The notes under the pieces are model-generated. The model worked only from the letters and a program-made list of their open reading frames with translations, had not been told where the DNA came from and ran no database searches. From Clostridia bacterium (GTDB lineage Bacteria; Bacillota; Sulfobacillia; SLMV01): DNA of 20,869 bases. The position numbers and the translations under genes were made by a program. The stretch covers positions 1 to 20,869 of the forward strand of contig SLGS01000153.1 in assembly GCA_007136565.1 (NCBI GenBank), written 5' to 3'. Shown piece after piece: positions 1 through 7,783 of this stretch (positions are counted from its first letter, which is position 1; each line of letters opens with the position of its first letter).

Positions 1-996
1 CTCCCGGCGGTGGAAAAGGGAACGGTGGTCTTCATCGGTGCCACCACGGAAAACCCGTATTTCGAGGTAACCGCGCCCCTGGTGTCCCGATCCAGGGTCT
101 TCGAACTCCGCCCCCTGGACGAAGACGATCTCAGGCGCATCGTACGGGCCGCCCTCTCGGACTCCGAAAGGGGACTGGGGATCTACAATCCCTCCATCGA
201 CGATGACGCCCTCGATCACATCGTCCGGGTGGCCTCGGGGGATGCCCGCTCGGCCCTCAACGCCGTCGAGTTGGCCGTCCTGACCACTACTCCCGATCCC
301 GGGGACGGGACGCGCAGGATCACCCTGGAGATCGCCGCGGAGTCCATTCAACGCCGGGCCCTGCAATACGATTCCGACGGAGATGCTCACTACGACACCA
401 TCTCGGCCTTCATAAAGAGCATGCGAGGATCCGACCCCGACGCCACCCTGTATTGGCTGGCCCGGATGATCTACGCCGGCGAGGATCCCTCCTTCATATC
501 CCGGAGATTGGTCATCCACGCCGCCGAGGACGTGGGACTGGCCGATCCCAGGGCTCTGATGCTCGCAGAAGCCGCCGCCTCCGCCGTGGATCGGGTGGGT
601 TTGCCGGAAGGTCGCATCATCCTGGCGGAGGCCGCCCTGTACATCGCCCTGGCGCCCAAGAGCAACTCCTCGTTGGGCATAGACGCCGCATTGAAGGACG
701 TCGAGAAGGGACGCGCCGCCGGAGTGCCCCTGCACCTGCGCGATGGCAGCTACCGGGGGGCCGCCGGACTCGGGCGGGGGAAGGGATATCTATACCCCCA
801 CGACCATCCCGGTGGATGGGTGGAACAGCGCTACCTGCCCGAGGGTTTCGCCGCGGGGGCGTACTACCAATCCTCGGGCCTGGGGCTCGAGGGCCGGCTC
901 CGGGAACGCCTCGCGGGACTTCGGTCCGAGCGCGGGGAGCGCGGTGGGGAGATCGTCGACGTTGATGGGGAATCGGATCGGGATCCACGCGAATAA
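1..996 (+). CDS. rarA: Replication-associated recombination protein A (RarA/MgsA), 3' part
   Basis: This is the C-terminal part of the AAA+ ATPase RarA (MgsA), which acts at stalled or gapped replication forks. The reading frame is open from base 1, so the start codon and the Walker A/B region lie upstream of the window; 331 residues are visible. The sensor-1 segment reads IGATTENP, followed by the SRSRVFEL arginine-finger region. Near the C terminus are the family hallmarks APKSNSS, VPLHLRD and GKGYLYPHDHPGGW followed by QRYLPEG, which belong to the RarA tetramerisation domain. It ends in a short acidic and basic tail. The next gene starts 75 bases downstream. In many Bacillota rarA sits just before the Rrf2-iscS cluster, as here apart from the inserted signalling gene. 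The family assignment is secure; the function is taken from the family. Confidence 0.95.
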   Translation, partial: LPAVEKGTVVFIGATTENPYFEVTAPLVSRSRVFELRPLDEDDLRRIVRAALSDSERGLGIYNPSIDDDALDHIVRVASGDARSALNAVELAVLTTTPDPGDGTRRITLEIAAESIQRRALQYDSDGDAHYDTISAFIKSMRGSDPDATLYWLARMIYAGEDPSFISRRLVIHAAEDVGLADPRALMLAEAAASAVDRVGLPEGRIILAEAALYIALAPKSNSSLGIDAALKDVEKGRAAGVPLHLRDGSYRGAAGLGRGKGYLYPHDHPGGWVEQRYLPEGFAAGAYYQSSGLGLEGRLRERLAGLRSERGERGGEIVDVDGESDRDPRE

Positions 997-1071
997 CTAT
1001 TCACCGATCTAGAAAATCTTGGAGGGATCCCTCGCCCGGCGCCGAATTATCGAGTACGCACAGGAGAGTGG

Positions 1072-4000
1072 ATGAAGGGGGACGATGTGGAACCCCGTTA
1101 CCGGTCTAACCTCGACCGCGATATCCCTCCCTTCGGCGTGGCATTCTTCGATCTCCCCGGGCGAGGGATCGGGCCGGGCCCCTCTCCGGAGATGATTTCT
1201 GCCGACCCGGCCTTCCTTTGGGCCATAGGACGGCTAGAATACCGCCCGAGGGGAACCGTCGCAACCGATCTCTTCGAAGATCCGGATGTATCCCGCCGAT
1301 TCTTCGAGCTCCTCTATCGGGCTCTCTCCGATCCCGGGGGCAGTGCCGGATCCCTCGTCGTGGGGGAGTCGGGACGCCGAATCGCCCTCCGAAACTTCAA
1401 GATATCCCATCGTACCGTCGCCTCCATCGCCGGGGAATTGCGCGAGGAGAACGAGGGAATCCCGGGGGACCCCGACCTCTTGGAGCTTCTCGATCTCGTC
1501 TCGGGCATCCCGATGTCGGGTGATTTCTCGGATCGCGAGCTGGAGGCCGCGGCGGAGTATCTCCTTCGTCTCTCGCGTGCGCGGGCCGTAATGATAGCGT
1601 CCCGGGATCCCGCCCTCTACGGGGATCGATCCATCGTCGCCGGCGACGGGGGAATCCGGGATTATCTCGAGGCGGGATTCGACCTGGATCGCCTCCGGTG
1701 GATACCCGGAGCCGCTCGCCGGGGAAGCGTCGCCCGCGTAGGAGACCTCTCCGCGCTGATCGATTCCCCGGGGGCCGGCGGGGAGATTGCACTTCCCGCC
1801 GAAATAGTGGATTGCGACTCCGGTGACGGTCGAGCCGCGGCGGCCGTCGTGATCGTGGACCCCCTCCGGGGGAAGCACCGCGTGCCCGGAATCGAGAGCC
1901 TTTGCACCGCCGTATGTTCGGCCTTGGTTTGCGTTTCCGTGCGGGCCGGGATCGCCCGAGATGCGGCCTTCTATCGCCTTTTCGCCGAGAATCTTCGCGG
2001 TATCGCTTACATGGCGCATCCGGATGATCCCCCGTTGTTCATGCACGGGAGGGTCCGAGAGATCACCGGGTACGACGCCGAGGATTTCCTGGAGGGGAGA
2101 ATCGCTTGGTTCGACCTGGTTCACCCCGAGGATCGGGATGATCTCCGCGCCGACGATAGCCTGACGGGCAACATCCCTGACCGGAGCGGTGACAACACCT
2201 ATCGCATCGTTAGGCCCGACGGAGAGATTCGGTGGGTCCGCGACGTGGCGACGGGTATCCACGCCGAGGGAGAGGATTCCGGCGAGTACATCTGTGGCGT
2301 CGTCCAGGATATCACCGAAGTGAAAATGACCCGGGACGCCCTCAGGTCCCAGAGGCTACTGATGAGGGATATCCTCGAGAACGCCCTGGCGGGATACTGG
2401 GATTGGGATATGGTCCGCGACACCCAATACATGAGCCCCACACTGAAGACCACCCTCGGATACGACCCCGAGGAGCTACCCAATACCCCGGGGGCCTGGC
2501 GATCCCTGGTCCATCCCGACGACCAATCCCGTTTCCTCGCGAGGATCCGTCGGCACATCCAAAGCCGGGGAAGGGAGAACCTGGTGGCGGAGGCCAGGTT
2601 CCTCCACCGCGATGGCTCGGTGCGCTGGATGATCTGCGTGGGGCGCGTCCTGGAGTGGGATGAAGACGACAACCCCCTGCGCATGGGTGGATGTCACGTG
2701 GATGTGACCCGGCGAAAGGAGATGGAGCGAAGGCTTGCCGAGGAGATGGAACGATACGAGCGGCTGACCACCCACGCACGGGAGGCGATATTCAAGTTGA
2801 ACCTCGATACCGTGGAGGTGGAATATGCCAATCCCGCCGCCGAGGCGGTCCTCGGGTACACCCTCGAGGAATATAGGGAGAACCCCCTGCTGTTGGCCAG
2901 GATATTGCACCCCGACTCCCGCGACGAGGCCCGCACCGTCCTGAGAAAGATCCGGGAGGGTGATGCCTTGCCCAGGCAGGTGACCCTCGGCTGGATACAT
3001 CGGGATGGGTCAGAGGTTTACGTGGAGCACACCGTCATCCCCGTGGTCGAACCTTCCGGCGAAATCCATTGTCTCGAGACCATCGGGCGGGACATAACAC
3101 AACAGCGTCGCAACGAACGCCGCCTCGAGTTCTTGAGCATGTACGATCAGTTGACCGGTCTCAGCAACCGGGGCAGGTTCGAGGACGAGCTCCAGCGCTT
3201 GGCCTTGGCCCGGGCCGACGAATACCCGGTGACCCTGTTGGCCTGCGATATCGACGGGTTGAAGGTCATAAACGACAGCATGGGGCACGAGGCCGGGGAT
3301 CGGTTGATCCAAGAGACCGCGAAGGTCCTGGGTCGAGCCCTTAGGCGATCGGATCTCCTGGCCCGCGTCGGTGGCGACGAGTTCGCAGCCATCCTGCTGC
3401 GAACCCCGGGGGACGAGATCCCGAGGATAGCATCCAGGATCCGGCGTTCCCTGGAGGAATACAACGACCGAAACCCCGACCTGCCCCTGAGCATAGCGGT
3501 CGGCATGGCAACCCGGGAGGAGCCCGGGGACTCCCTCCGGGAGACGCGGCGACGCGCCGATAGCCTCATGTACCGGGACAAGTTGCACCACAGGGCCAGC
3601 TCCAAGAGCGCCCTGGTGGATGCGCTCCTCGCCATCTTGGCCACTCGGGATGATCCCGGCGAGGCGCCCGCGGAGATCCTCGGGAGGCTGTCGGTTGCCA
3701 TCGGTGAGGCCATGGAGTTGCCGCTGCACGCGTTGTCGGATCTGGACATCCTGGCGCGGGTCCACGACATCGGCAAGGTCGGAGTGCCCGACGACGTGGT
3801 CAGGGCGGCGGCCGGGGGTGGAGAGCGAGAGCGTTCCATCCTCCGACAGCACCCGGAGATAGGTTTTCGCATAGCCAGTTCCGTTCCGGACCTGGCGCCC
3901 GTAGCCGAGCTGATATTGAAACACCATGAGCGCTGGGATGGATCCGGTTACCCCCTCGGTCTGTCCGGAGAGGAGATCCCCATCCAGTGCCGTATATCCG

Positions 4001-4155
4001 CTGTGGCCCATCGCTACCTCGGCATTCTCCACGGGTCGGGTGAGGGGGAAGTCGATCCCCGGGAAGCCTTGCGCATCGTAAAAGGCGAGTCGGTGTCGGC
4101 CTTCGATCCCGACGTGGTCGCCGCCTTGGTGCGGGTGCTCGAACTCGAAGATTGA
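1072..4155 (+). CDS. PAS-PAS-PAS-GGDEF-HD-GYP-like c-di-GMP signalling protein
   Basis: A 1027-residue, probably cytoplasmic, multidomain sensor. The first 300 residues are poorly recognisable and may contain PAS/GAF-like folds. Three PAS/PAC units follow, at about 300-415 (ending VQDITE), 432-545 (ending VDVTRRKEMERR) and 564-683 (ending GRDITQQRRNERR). The GGDEF domain spans about 685-840, with the catalytic motif GGDEF at 767-771 and an inhibitory I-site RxxD (R758, D761) exactly five residues before it. It should therefore make c-di-GMP and be product-inhibited. The C-terminal domain (about 845-1025) resembles HD-GYP phosphodiesterases: HDIGK at 898-902, H927, HHE at 951-953 and GYP at 959-961. 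However, the first conserved His aligns with Pro866, and the late Asp of the usual VADAYDA segment is His980. The phosphodiesterase may therefore be altered or inactive. The ATG start has AGGAG eight bases upstream. No membrane segment is obvious. Confidence 0.9.
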   Translation: MKGDDVEPRYRSNLDRDIPPFGVAFFDLPGRGIGPGPSPEMISADPAFLWAIGRLEYRPRGTVATDLFEDPDVSRRFFELLYRALSDPGGSAGSLVVGESGRRIALRNFKISHRTVASIAGELREENEGIPGDPDLLELLDLVSGIPMSGDFSDRELEAAAEYLLRLSRARAVMIASRDPALYGDRSIVAGDGGIRDYLEAGFDLDRLRWIPGAARRGSVARVGDLSALIDSPGAGGEIALPAEIVDCDSGDGRAAAAVVIVDPLRGKHRVPGIESLCTAVCSALVCVSVRAGIARDAAFYRLFAENLRGIAYMAHPDDPPLFMHGRVREITGYDAEDFLEGRIAWFDLVHPEDRDDLRADDSLTGNIPDRSGDNTYRIVRPDGEIRWVRDVATGIHAEGEDSGEYICGVVQDITEVKMTRDALRSQRLLMRDILENALAGYWDWDMVRDTQYMSPTLKTTLGYDPEELPNTPGAWRSLVHPDDQSRFLARIRRHIQSRGRENLVAEARFLHRDGSVRWMICVGRVLEWDEDDNPLRMGGCHVDVTRRKEMERRLAEEMERYERLTTHAREAIFKLNLDTVEVEYANPAAEAVLGYTLEEYRENPLLLARILHPDSRDEARTVLRKIREGDALPRQVTLGWIHRDGSEVYVEHTVIPVVEPSGEIHCLETIGRDITQQRRNERRLEFLSMYDQLTGLSNRGRFEDELQRLALARADEYPVTLLACDIDGLKVINDSMGHEAGDRLIQETAKVLGRALRRSDLLARVGGDEFAAILLRTPGDEIPRIASRIRRSLEEYNDRNPDLPLSIAVGMATREEPGDSLRETRRRADSLMYRDKLHHRASSKSALVDALLAILATRDDPGEAPAEILGRLSVAIGEAMELPLHALSDLDILARVHDIGKVGVPDDVVRAAAGGGERERSILRQHPEIGFRIASSVPDLAPVAELILKHHERWDGSGYPLGLSGEEIPIQCRISAVAHRYLGILHGSGEGEVDPREALRIVKGESVSAFDPDVVAALVRVLELED

Positions 4156-4252
4156 CCCGGGCCTCCCGCGCTCCCACCGCGATTCTCCCCGAATGGCGAA
4201 CCGCCCGCCCGAGTACATCCGCTCCCCTCCGGCCGCGGTGGCCCGCGAGGTA

Positions 4253-4281
4253 TTGACACCCCGCCGGGCCGATGTTAACCT
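4253..4281 (+). promoter_or_regulatory. Predicted sigma-A-type promoter of the Rrf2-iscS-iscU-mnmA operon
   Basis: TTGACA (4253-4258) is a perfect -35 box. A 17-base spacer separates it from TAACCT (4276-4281), which is preceded by TG one base upstream (4273-4274), giving an extended -10. It sits about 40 bases before the regulator start codon and is the only good promoter between 4156 and 4320. The rest of that gap shows no clear terminator for the preceding gene. Confidence 0.7.
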
Positions 4282-4306
4282 AATCCCGACAATCCCGAGT
4301 AGGTTA
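4276..4306. promoter_or_regulatory. Palindromic candidate operator at the Rrf2 regulator promoter
   Basis: A perfect 7-base inverted repeat, TAACCTA (4276-4282) and TAGGTTA (4300-4306), covers the -10 box and the expected transcription start. Between the arms AATCCCGA occurs twice in tandem (4282-4289 and 4291-4298) with a 9-base period. Rrf2/IscR-type regulators commonly bind dyads at their own promoters, so this is a plausible autoregulatory site. The sequence does not match a named consensus that I can state with confidence. Confidence 0.45.
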
Positions 4307-4320
4307 GTCAGGAAAGCGAG

Positions 4321-4794
4321 ATGCTTCCCGTGAAGATATCGACTAGAGGACAGTACGGAGTGAGGGCAATGACGGTCCTGGCCGCCCGTTACGGGGACGG
4401 ACCCATACCCGTGCGCGACATAGCCGCGGCGCAAGGGCTTTCCCAAAGCTATCTAGAGCAGCTGCTGGGCCCACTGCGAAGGGCGGGCCTGGTGCGCAGC
4501 GTCCGCGGTCCCGAGGGTGGCTACTACCTGGCCTCGCAACCCTCCGAGGTGAGCGTCGGGGATGTGCTGCGCGTGCTGGAGGGGCCCCTAAGTCCCGTGG
4601 ACTGCGTAGACGAGGATTCCGATCCCGGTCTTTGTTCCCGCGAGGACGGGTGTCCCGCGAGAAAGGTTTGGGTCATGGTCCGCGACAGCGTGAACCGGGT
4701 GGTGGATTCGGTGAGCCTGCAGGATCTATTGTCCGGCGAGGACCTGGATGGAAGGCGTTCCGTCGACGGTGCGGCATCTGGAAGCGTCCTTTGA
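4321..4794 (+). CDS. Rrf2-family transcriptional regulator, IscR-like with three cysteines
   Basis: A 157-residue winged-helix regulator. The N terminus VKISTRGQYGVRAM is the Rrf2 family signature, and the recognition helix region (SQSYLEQLLGPLRRAGLV) and wing (GPEGGYYLA) follow. Cys95, Cys105 and Cys111, in a C-x9-C-x5-C arrangement, occupy the place of the three [2Fe-2S]-binding cysteines of IscR. The protein is therefore likely to sense iron-sulfur status and to control the iscS-iscU-mnmA genes directly downstream. In Bacillus the syntenic protein is CymR, which lacks such a cluster, so an IscR-like role is the better guess. The ATG start at 4321 has AGGAAAG four bases upstream. A GTG at 4330 would give the more usual family N terminus and cannot be excluded. 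Confidence 0.9.
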   Translation: MLPVKISTRGQYGVRAMTVLAARYGDGPIPVRDIAAAQGLSQSYLEQLLGPLRRAGLVRSVRGPEGGYYLASQPSEVSVGDVLRVLEGPLSPVDCVDEDSDPGLCSREDGCPARKVWVMVRDSVNRVVDSVSLQDLLSGEDLDGRRSVDGAASGSVL

Positions 4795-4813
4795 GAGATT
4801 TGGAGGTCGAAGC

Positions 4814-5995
4814 ATGAGACGAATATACCTGGATCATTCGGCGACGACACCGGTACACCCCAGGGTGGCCGTGGTTGCCATGAACTACATGATGAACGAT
4901 TACGGTAATTCCTCGAGCGTTCACGCCCCCGGCAGGAAGGCCGCGGAGGCGATGGATGAAGCCCGGGCGCGGGTGGCCGAATTCGTCGGCGCGGAACCCC
5001 GGGAGATAATCTTTACCTCCGGGGCCACCGAGGCGGACAACCTGGCCATTCTCGGTGTGGCCCACGCCGCCGGGGATCGGGGCAATCACATAATCACTAC
5101 CGCGGTGGAGCACCATGCGGTCTTGCACACCTGCGACGCCCTCGAAAAGGAGGGTTTCCGGATAACGCGACTGCCGGTGGATGCCGAGGGTAGAGTGGAT
5201 CCTTCGGCGGTGGAGGATGCCATCGATGACGATACCATCTTGGTCAGCGTTATGCTGGCTAACAACGAAGTGGGAACGTTGCAGCCGGTGGCCGAGATCG
5301 CGGAGATCGCCCGCGCGCGGGGGGTCACCGTCCACACCGACGCCGTGCAGGTCGCGGGGCAGCTGCCGGTGGACCTCGCCGAGCTCGGGGTGGATCTGGC
5401 GAGCTTTTCGGGGCACAAGATGTACGCCCCCAAGGGCGTTGGATTCCTTTACGTCCGCCGCGGCACCAGGCTAAAAGCGCAGATGTTCGGTGGTCACCAC
5501 GAGCGCTGGCTTCGTGCCGGCACCGAGAACGTCCCGGGGATAGTGGCTCTGGGCGAGGCCTGCGTCCTGGCCCAAGAAGAGATCGACTACGTCACCGCGC
5601 ACCTCACCTCCCTTCGGGATCGCCTCATCGCGGGGCTCGAGGAGAGGATTCCCGATGTGTTCGTCAACGGGCACAGGACCGAGAGGCTACCCGGCAACGT
5701 CAACGTTTGTATTCCCGGCGTCGAGGGCGAGGCCATGCTCCTGCACTTGGACATGAAGGGCATCGCCGCTTCCTCGGGCTCCGCCTGCACCTCGGGAAGC
5801 CTGGAGGCGTCCCACGTCTTGTTGGCGATGGGCATCAAACACGAGATAGCCCACGGGTCATTGAGGTTGACCCTGGGGCGGGACAATACCGCCGCGGAGA
5901 TAGATTACGTCCTGGAAACCCTGCCGCCTATAGTGGAGAATCTCAGGGCCATGTCCGCCTGGAAACCCGGCGACGAGATGCCCTTCGAAGACTGA
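4814..5995 (+). CDS. iscS: Cysteine desulfurase (IscS/NifS family)
   Basis: A 393-residue PLP enzyme that removes sulfur from L-cysteine as an enzyme persulfide for Fe-S clusters and tRNA thiolation. It opens with the typical RRIYLDHSATTPVHP. His100/His101 (EHHAV) stack on the cofactor and Asp176 and Gln179 (HTDAVQ) hold it. Lys202 in SGHKMYAPKG is the Schiff-base lysine. Cys325 in SSGSACTSGS is the persulfide-forming cysteine on its mobile loop. The start at ATG 4814 is chosen because GGAGG lies seven bases upstream and the family N terminus begins there; an in-frame ATG at 4748 would overlap the regulator gene. It is flanked by its regulator and by the scaffold gene iscU, as in many Bacillota. 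Confidence 0.96.
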   Translation: MRRIYLDHSATTPVHPRVAVVAMNYMMNDYGNSSSVHAPGRKAAEAMDEARARVAEFVGAEPREIIFTSGATEADNLAILGVAHAAGDRGNHIITTAVEHHAVLHTCDALEKEGFRITRLPVDAEGRVDPSAVEDAIDDDTILVSVMLANNEVGTLQPVAEIAEIARARGVTVHTDAVQVAGQLPVDLAELGVDLASFSGHKMYAPKGVGFLYVRRGTRLKAQMFGGHHERWLRAGTENVPGIVALGEACVLAQEEIDYVTAHLTSLRDRLIAGLEERIPDVFVNGHRTERLPGNVNVCIPGVEGEAMLLHLDMKGIAASSGSACTSGSLEASHVLLAMGIKHEIAHGSLRLTLGRDNTAAEIDYVLETLPPIVENLRAMSAWKPGDEMPFED

Positions 5996-6007
5996 GGGAG
6001 GAGACAC

Positions 6008-6394
6008 ATGTACACCGATAAGGTAATGGAGCACTTCACCAGCCCCAAGAACGTGGGGGAACTGGAAAATGCCGACGGCGAGGGACGCGTCGGCAATCCG
6101 GTCTGCGGAGACATGATGGCAATGCAGATCAAAGTCGAAGATGGAGTTATCACCGACGTGAAGTTTAGGACCTTCGGTTGCGGTGCAGCCATAGCCACCA
6201 GTTCCATCGTGACCGAGATGGCCAAGGGTATGACCCTCGAAGAGGCCGAGGCCATCACCAACGAGGACGTCGCCGAGGCCCTGGGAGGGTTGCCCACGAA
6301 CAAGATGCATTGTTCCAACCTGGCCGCCGATGCCCTCCACAACGCCATCGAAGACTATCGCCGGAAAGCCGCGGGCGAAGACGGGGAGCAGTGA
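6008..6394 (+). CDS. iscU: Fe-S cluster assembly scaffold IscU/NifU N-terminal type
   Basis: A 128-residue scaffold on which IscS-derived sulfur and iron are assembled into [2Fe-2S] or [4Fe-4S] clusters. The three ligand cysteines are all present: Cys33 in GNPVCGD, Cys58 in TFGCGAA and Cys102 in MHCSNLA. The cluster-release aspartate is Asp35. The length is that of a stand-alone IscU/NifU-N domain, and there is no C-terminal Nfu domain. The start has GGGAGGAG about seven bases upstream. It lies 12 bases after iscS and abuts mnmA, so the three genes are almost certainly cotranscribed. IscU of this clostridial type pairs with IscS in the absence of visible hscA/hscB. Confidence 0.95.
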   Translation: MYTDKVMEHFTSPKNVGELENADGEGRVGNPVCGDMMAMQIKVEDGVITDVKFRTFGCGAAIATSSIVTEMAKGMTLEEAEAITNEDVAEALGGLPTNKMHCSNLAADALHNAIEDYRRKAAGEDGEQ

Positions 6395-6399
6395 TCCCG

Positions 6400-7497
6400 G
6401 TGAAGATCGCGGTTGGAATGAGCGGCGGCGTGGATAGTTCCCTCGTCGCCGCTCTGCTCGTCGAGGGCGGCCACGATGTCCTCGGCGTTACCATGTGCAT
6501 CGGCGGGGATCCCTCCCGGGATGACAACGCCCGTCGGGCGCAAAACGTCTGCCGGCACCTGGGGATACCCCACCGCGTAGTGGATCTAAGGCGGGAATTT
6601 GGGCGCAAAGTACTCGGCCCTTTCGCCGCGGAATACGCGTCCGGCAGGACGCCCAACCCATGCGTCCTTTGCAATGCCCTCATCAAGTTCGGCTCCCTAT
6701 TCGACGCTCTGGCCGAAGAGGATGTCGGTGCCCTGGCCACCGGGCATTACGTTCGCAAGGTGACCCACCCGGACTCGGGTTGGCATTATCTTCGTCGGGC
6801 CTCCGATGAATCCAAGGACCAAAGTTACGTTCTGCATCGCCTGGACCAAAAGCGACTGGGCCGGGCACTCTTTCCCCTGGGGGATTGGACCAAGGAAGAG
6901 ACCCGGGCCGCTGCGCGACGCATGGATCTCCCGGCGTCCGACGCCGAGGAGAGCCAGGAGATATGTTTTGTACCCGGGGACTACCGGGATTTCCTGGAGG
7001 ACCTCGGGGTTTGCGGGAAGCCGGGGCCCGTGGTGGATGTTCGCGGGTGCGTGCTCGGGGAGCACCGGGGCTTGCACGCTTACACCGTGGGTCAGCGCCG
7101 TGGATTGGGCATCGCAGCGGACGAGCCGCTTTACGTACTGAGGCTCGTCCCCGGGGACAACAGCATCGTGGTGGGGCCGCGCCCGCGGCTACTATCCACC
7201 GGAGCCCGGGTGGAGGATGTGAACTGGATGGTGCCCGAGGGCGAGCTCGCCGACGAGTTCGCGGCGGAGGTGGCCATACGCTACAATGCCGATCCGGTGA
7301 CCGCTTCGATACGGCGCAAGGGGCCTTCGTCGATGGAAGTGCAGTTCTCCGAGCCGCGGGCCGCCGTTACCCCGGGACAATCCGCCGTCATGTACCGGGG
7401 GGACTTGCTGATCGGTGGCGGTTTCATCCGGGCCTCCATCCCGGAATACGTAGAGGGCGCCGGGGATGCCCCGGAGGCGCGGGAAGGGAGTGGATGA
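6400..7497 (+). CDS. mnmA: tRNA-specific 2-thiouridylase MnmA (TrmU)
   Basis: This enzyme thiolates U34 of tRNA Lys, Glu and Gln using ATP and sulfur relayed from IscS. From GTG 6400 it has 365 residues, normal for the family. The PP-loop SGGVDSS lies at residues 8-14. NPCVLCN carries the catalytic Cys91, with an extra Cys88. SQEICFVPGDYRDFL carries the second active-site cysteine, Cys189. The GQRRGLG motif and a C-terminal beta-barrel (PRAAVTPGQSAVMYRG) complete it. GTG 6400 gives the family N terminus VKIAVGMSGG and sits 11 bases after GGGGAG. A GTG at 6391 overlaps the iscU stop (GTGA) and is the alternative. The reading frame continues open upstream inside iscU but that part is not coding. 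Confidence 0.95.
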   Translation: MKIAVGMSGGVDSSLVAALLVEGGHDVLGVTMCIGGDPSRDDNARRAQNVCRHLGIPHRVVDLRREFGRKVLGPFAAEYASGRTPNPCVLCNALIKFGSLFDALAEEDVGALATGHYVRKVTHPDSGWHYLRRASDESKDQSYVLHRLDQKRLGRALFPLGDWTKEETRAAARRMDLPASDAEESQEICFVPGDYRDFLEDLGVCGKPGPVVDVRGCVLGEHRGLHAYTVGQRRGLGIAADEPLYVLRLVPGDNSIVVGPRPRLLSTGARVEDVNWMVPEGELADEFAAEVAIRYNADPVTASIRRKGPSSMEVQFSEPRAAVTPGQSAVMYRGDLLIGGGFIRASIPEYVEGAGDAPEAREGSG

Positions 7498-7735
7498 TCC
7501 ATTGATTCTCAGGGTGTTGATTGACGGGTGGATCCTATTGGTTGCGGCTATACTCCTGAACTTCTTGGCCCATAGGGTCGGGCTTTCGACCTGGTACGAT
7601 TTCTTGGGCCGGGCGATGGACTCGGGTTTCTGGGCGGCCCTGACCGCCCTGGGTGTTCTCAACCTGGCGTTTCTATTCCTTTTGTACCCCGGGGTCCTCG
7701 GAGCGGTGATTCGCACCCTCGGCCGCGCCGGCTGA
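7490..7735 (+). CDS. Small two-helix membrane protein of unknown function
   Basis: About 81 residues; I do not recognise the family. Two hydrophobic segments at about residues 13-30 (WILLVAAILLNFLA) and 47-73 (FWAALTALGVLNLAFLFLLY) predict two transmembrane helices joined by a short loop containing WYDFLGRAMDSG. It starts at GTG 7490, overlapping the end of mnmA, or at TTG 7502, which is better spaced from AAGGGAG. It ends 36 bases before the alaS promoter, so it is the last gene of the Fe-S/mnmA operon. Coding is supported by the clean hydrophobic pattern and tight packing; function is unknown. Confidence 0.65.
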   Translation: MDDPLILRVLIDGWILLVAAILLNFLAHRVGLSTWYDFLGRAMDSGFWAALTALGVLNLAFLFLLYPGVLGAVIRTLGRAG

Positions 7736-7748
7736 GGACTACCCGGGA

Positions 7749-7776
7749 TGGCAACGGCCTATCTTCGTGCTATAAT
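7749..7776 (+). promoter_or_regulatory. Extended -10 promoter of the alaS operon
   Basis: TATAAT at 7771-7776 is a perfect -10 box, preceded by TG and one base (7768-7769), i.e. an extended -10. The -35 is weak (TGGCAA near 7749-7754, 16-base spacing). Transcription would begin close to 7783, exactly at the base of the T-box stem I. Confidence 0.75.
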
Positions 7777-7783
7777 CCTTGTA

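Noticed and set aside
1234..2262. A 342-codon open frame on the minus strand
   Set aside because: It is antisense to the PAS-GGDEF gene, with no ribosome binding site and no recognisable domain.
4174..4241. Inverted repeat CCACCGCG / CGCGGTGG after the GGDEF gene as a terminator
   Set aside because: The arms are separated by 52 bases and no T tract follows.
3010..4446. A 478-codon open frame on the minus strand
   Set aside because: It is a shadow of the GGDEF/HD-GYP gene, crosses the promoter and start of the Rrf2 gene, and its translation resembles no protein family.
6178..6399. N-terminal extension of mnmA back into iscU
   Set aside because: The translation is Arg/His-rich out-of-frame iscU sequence, and the family N terminus starts at 6400.
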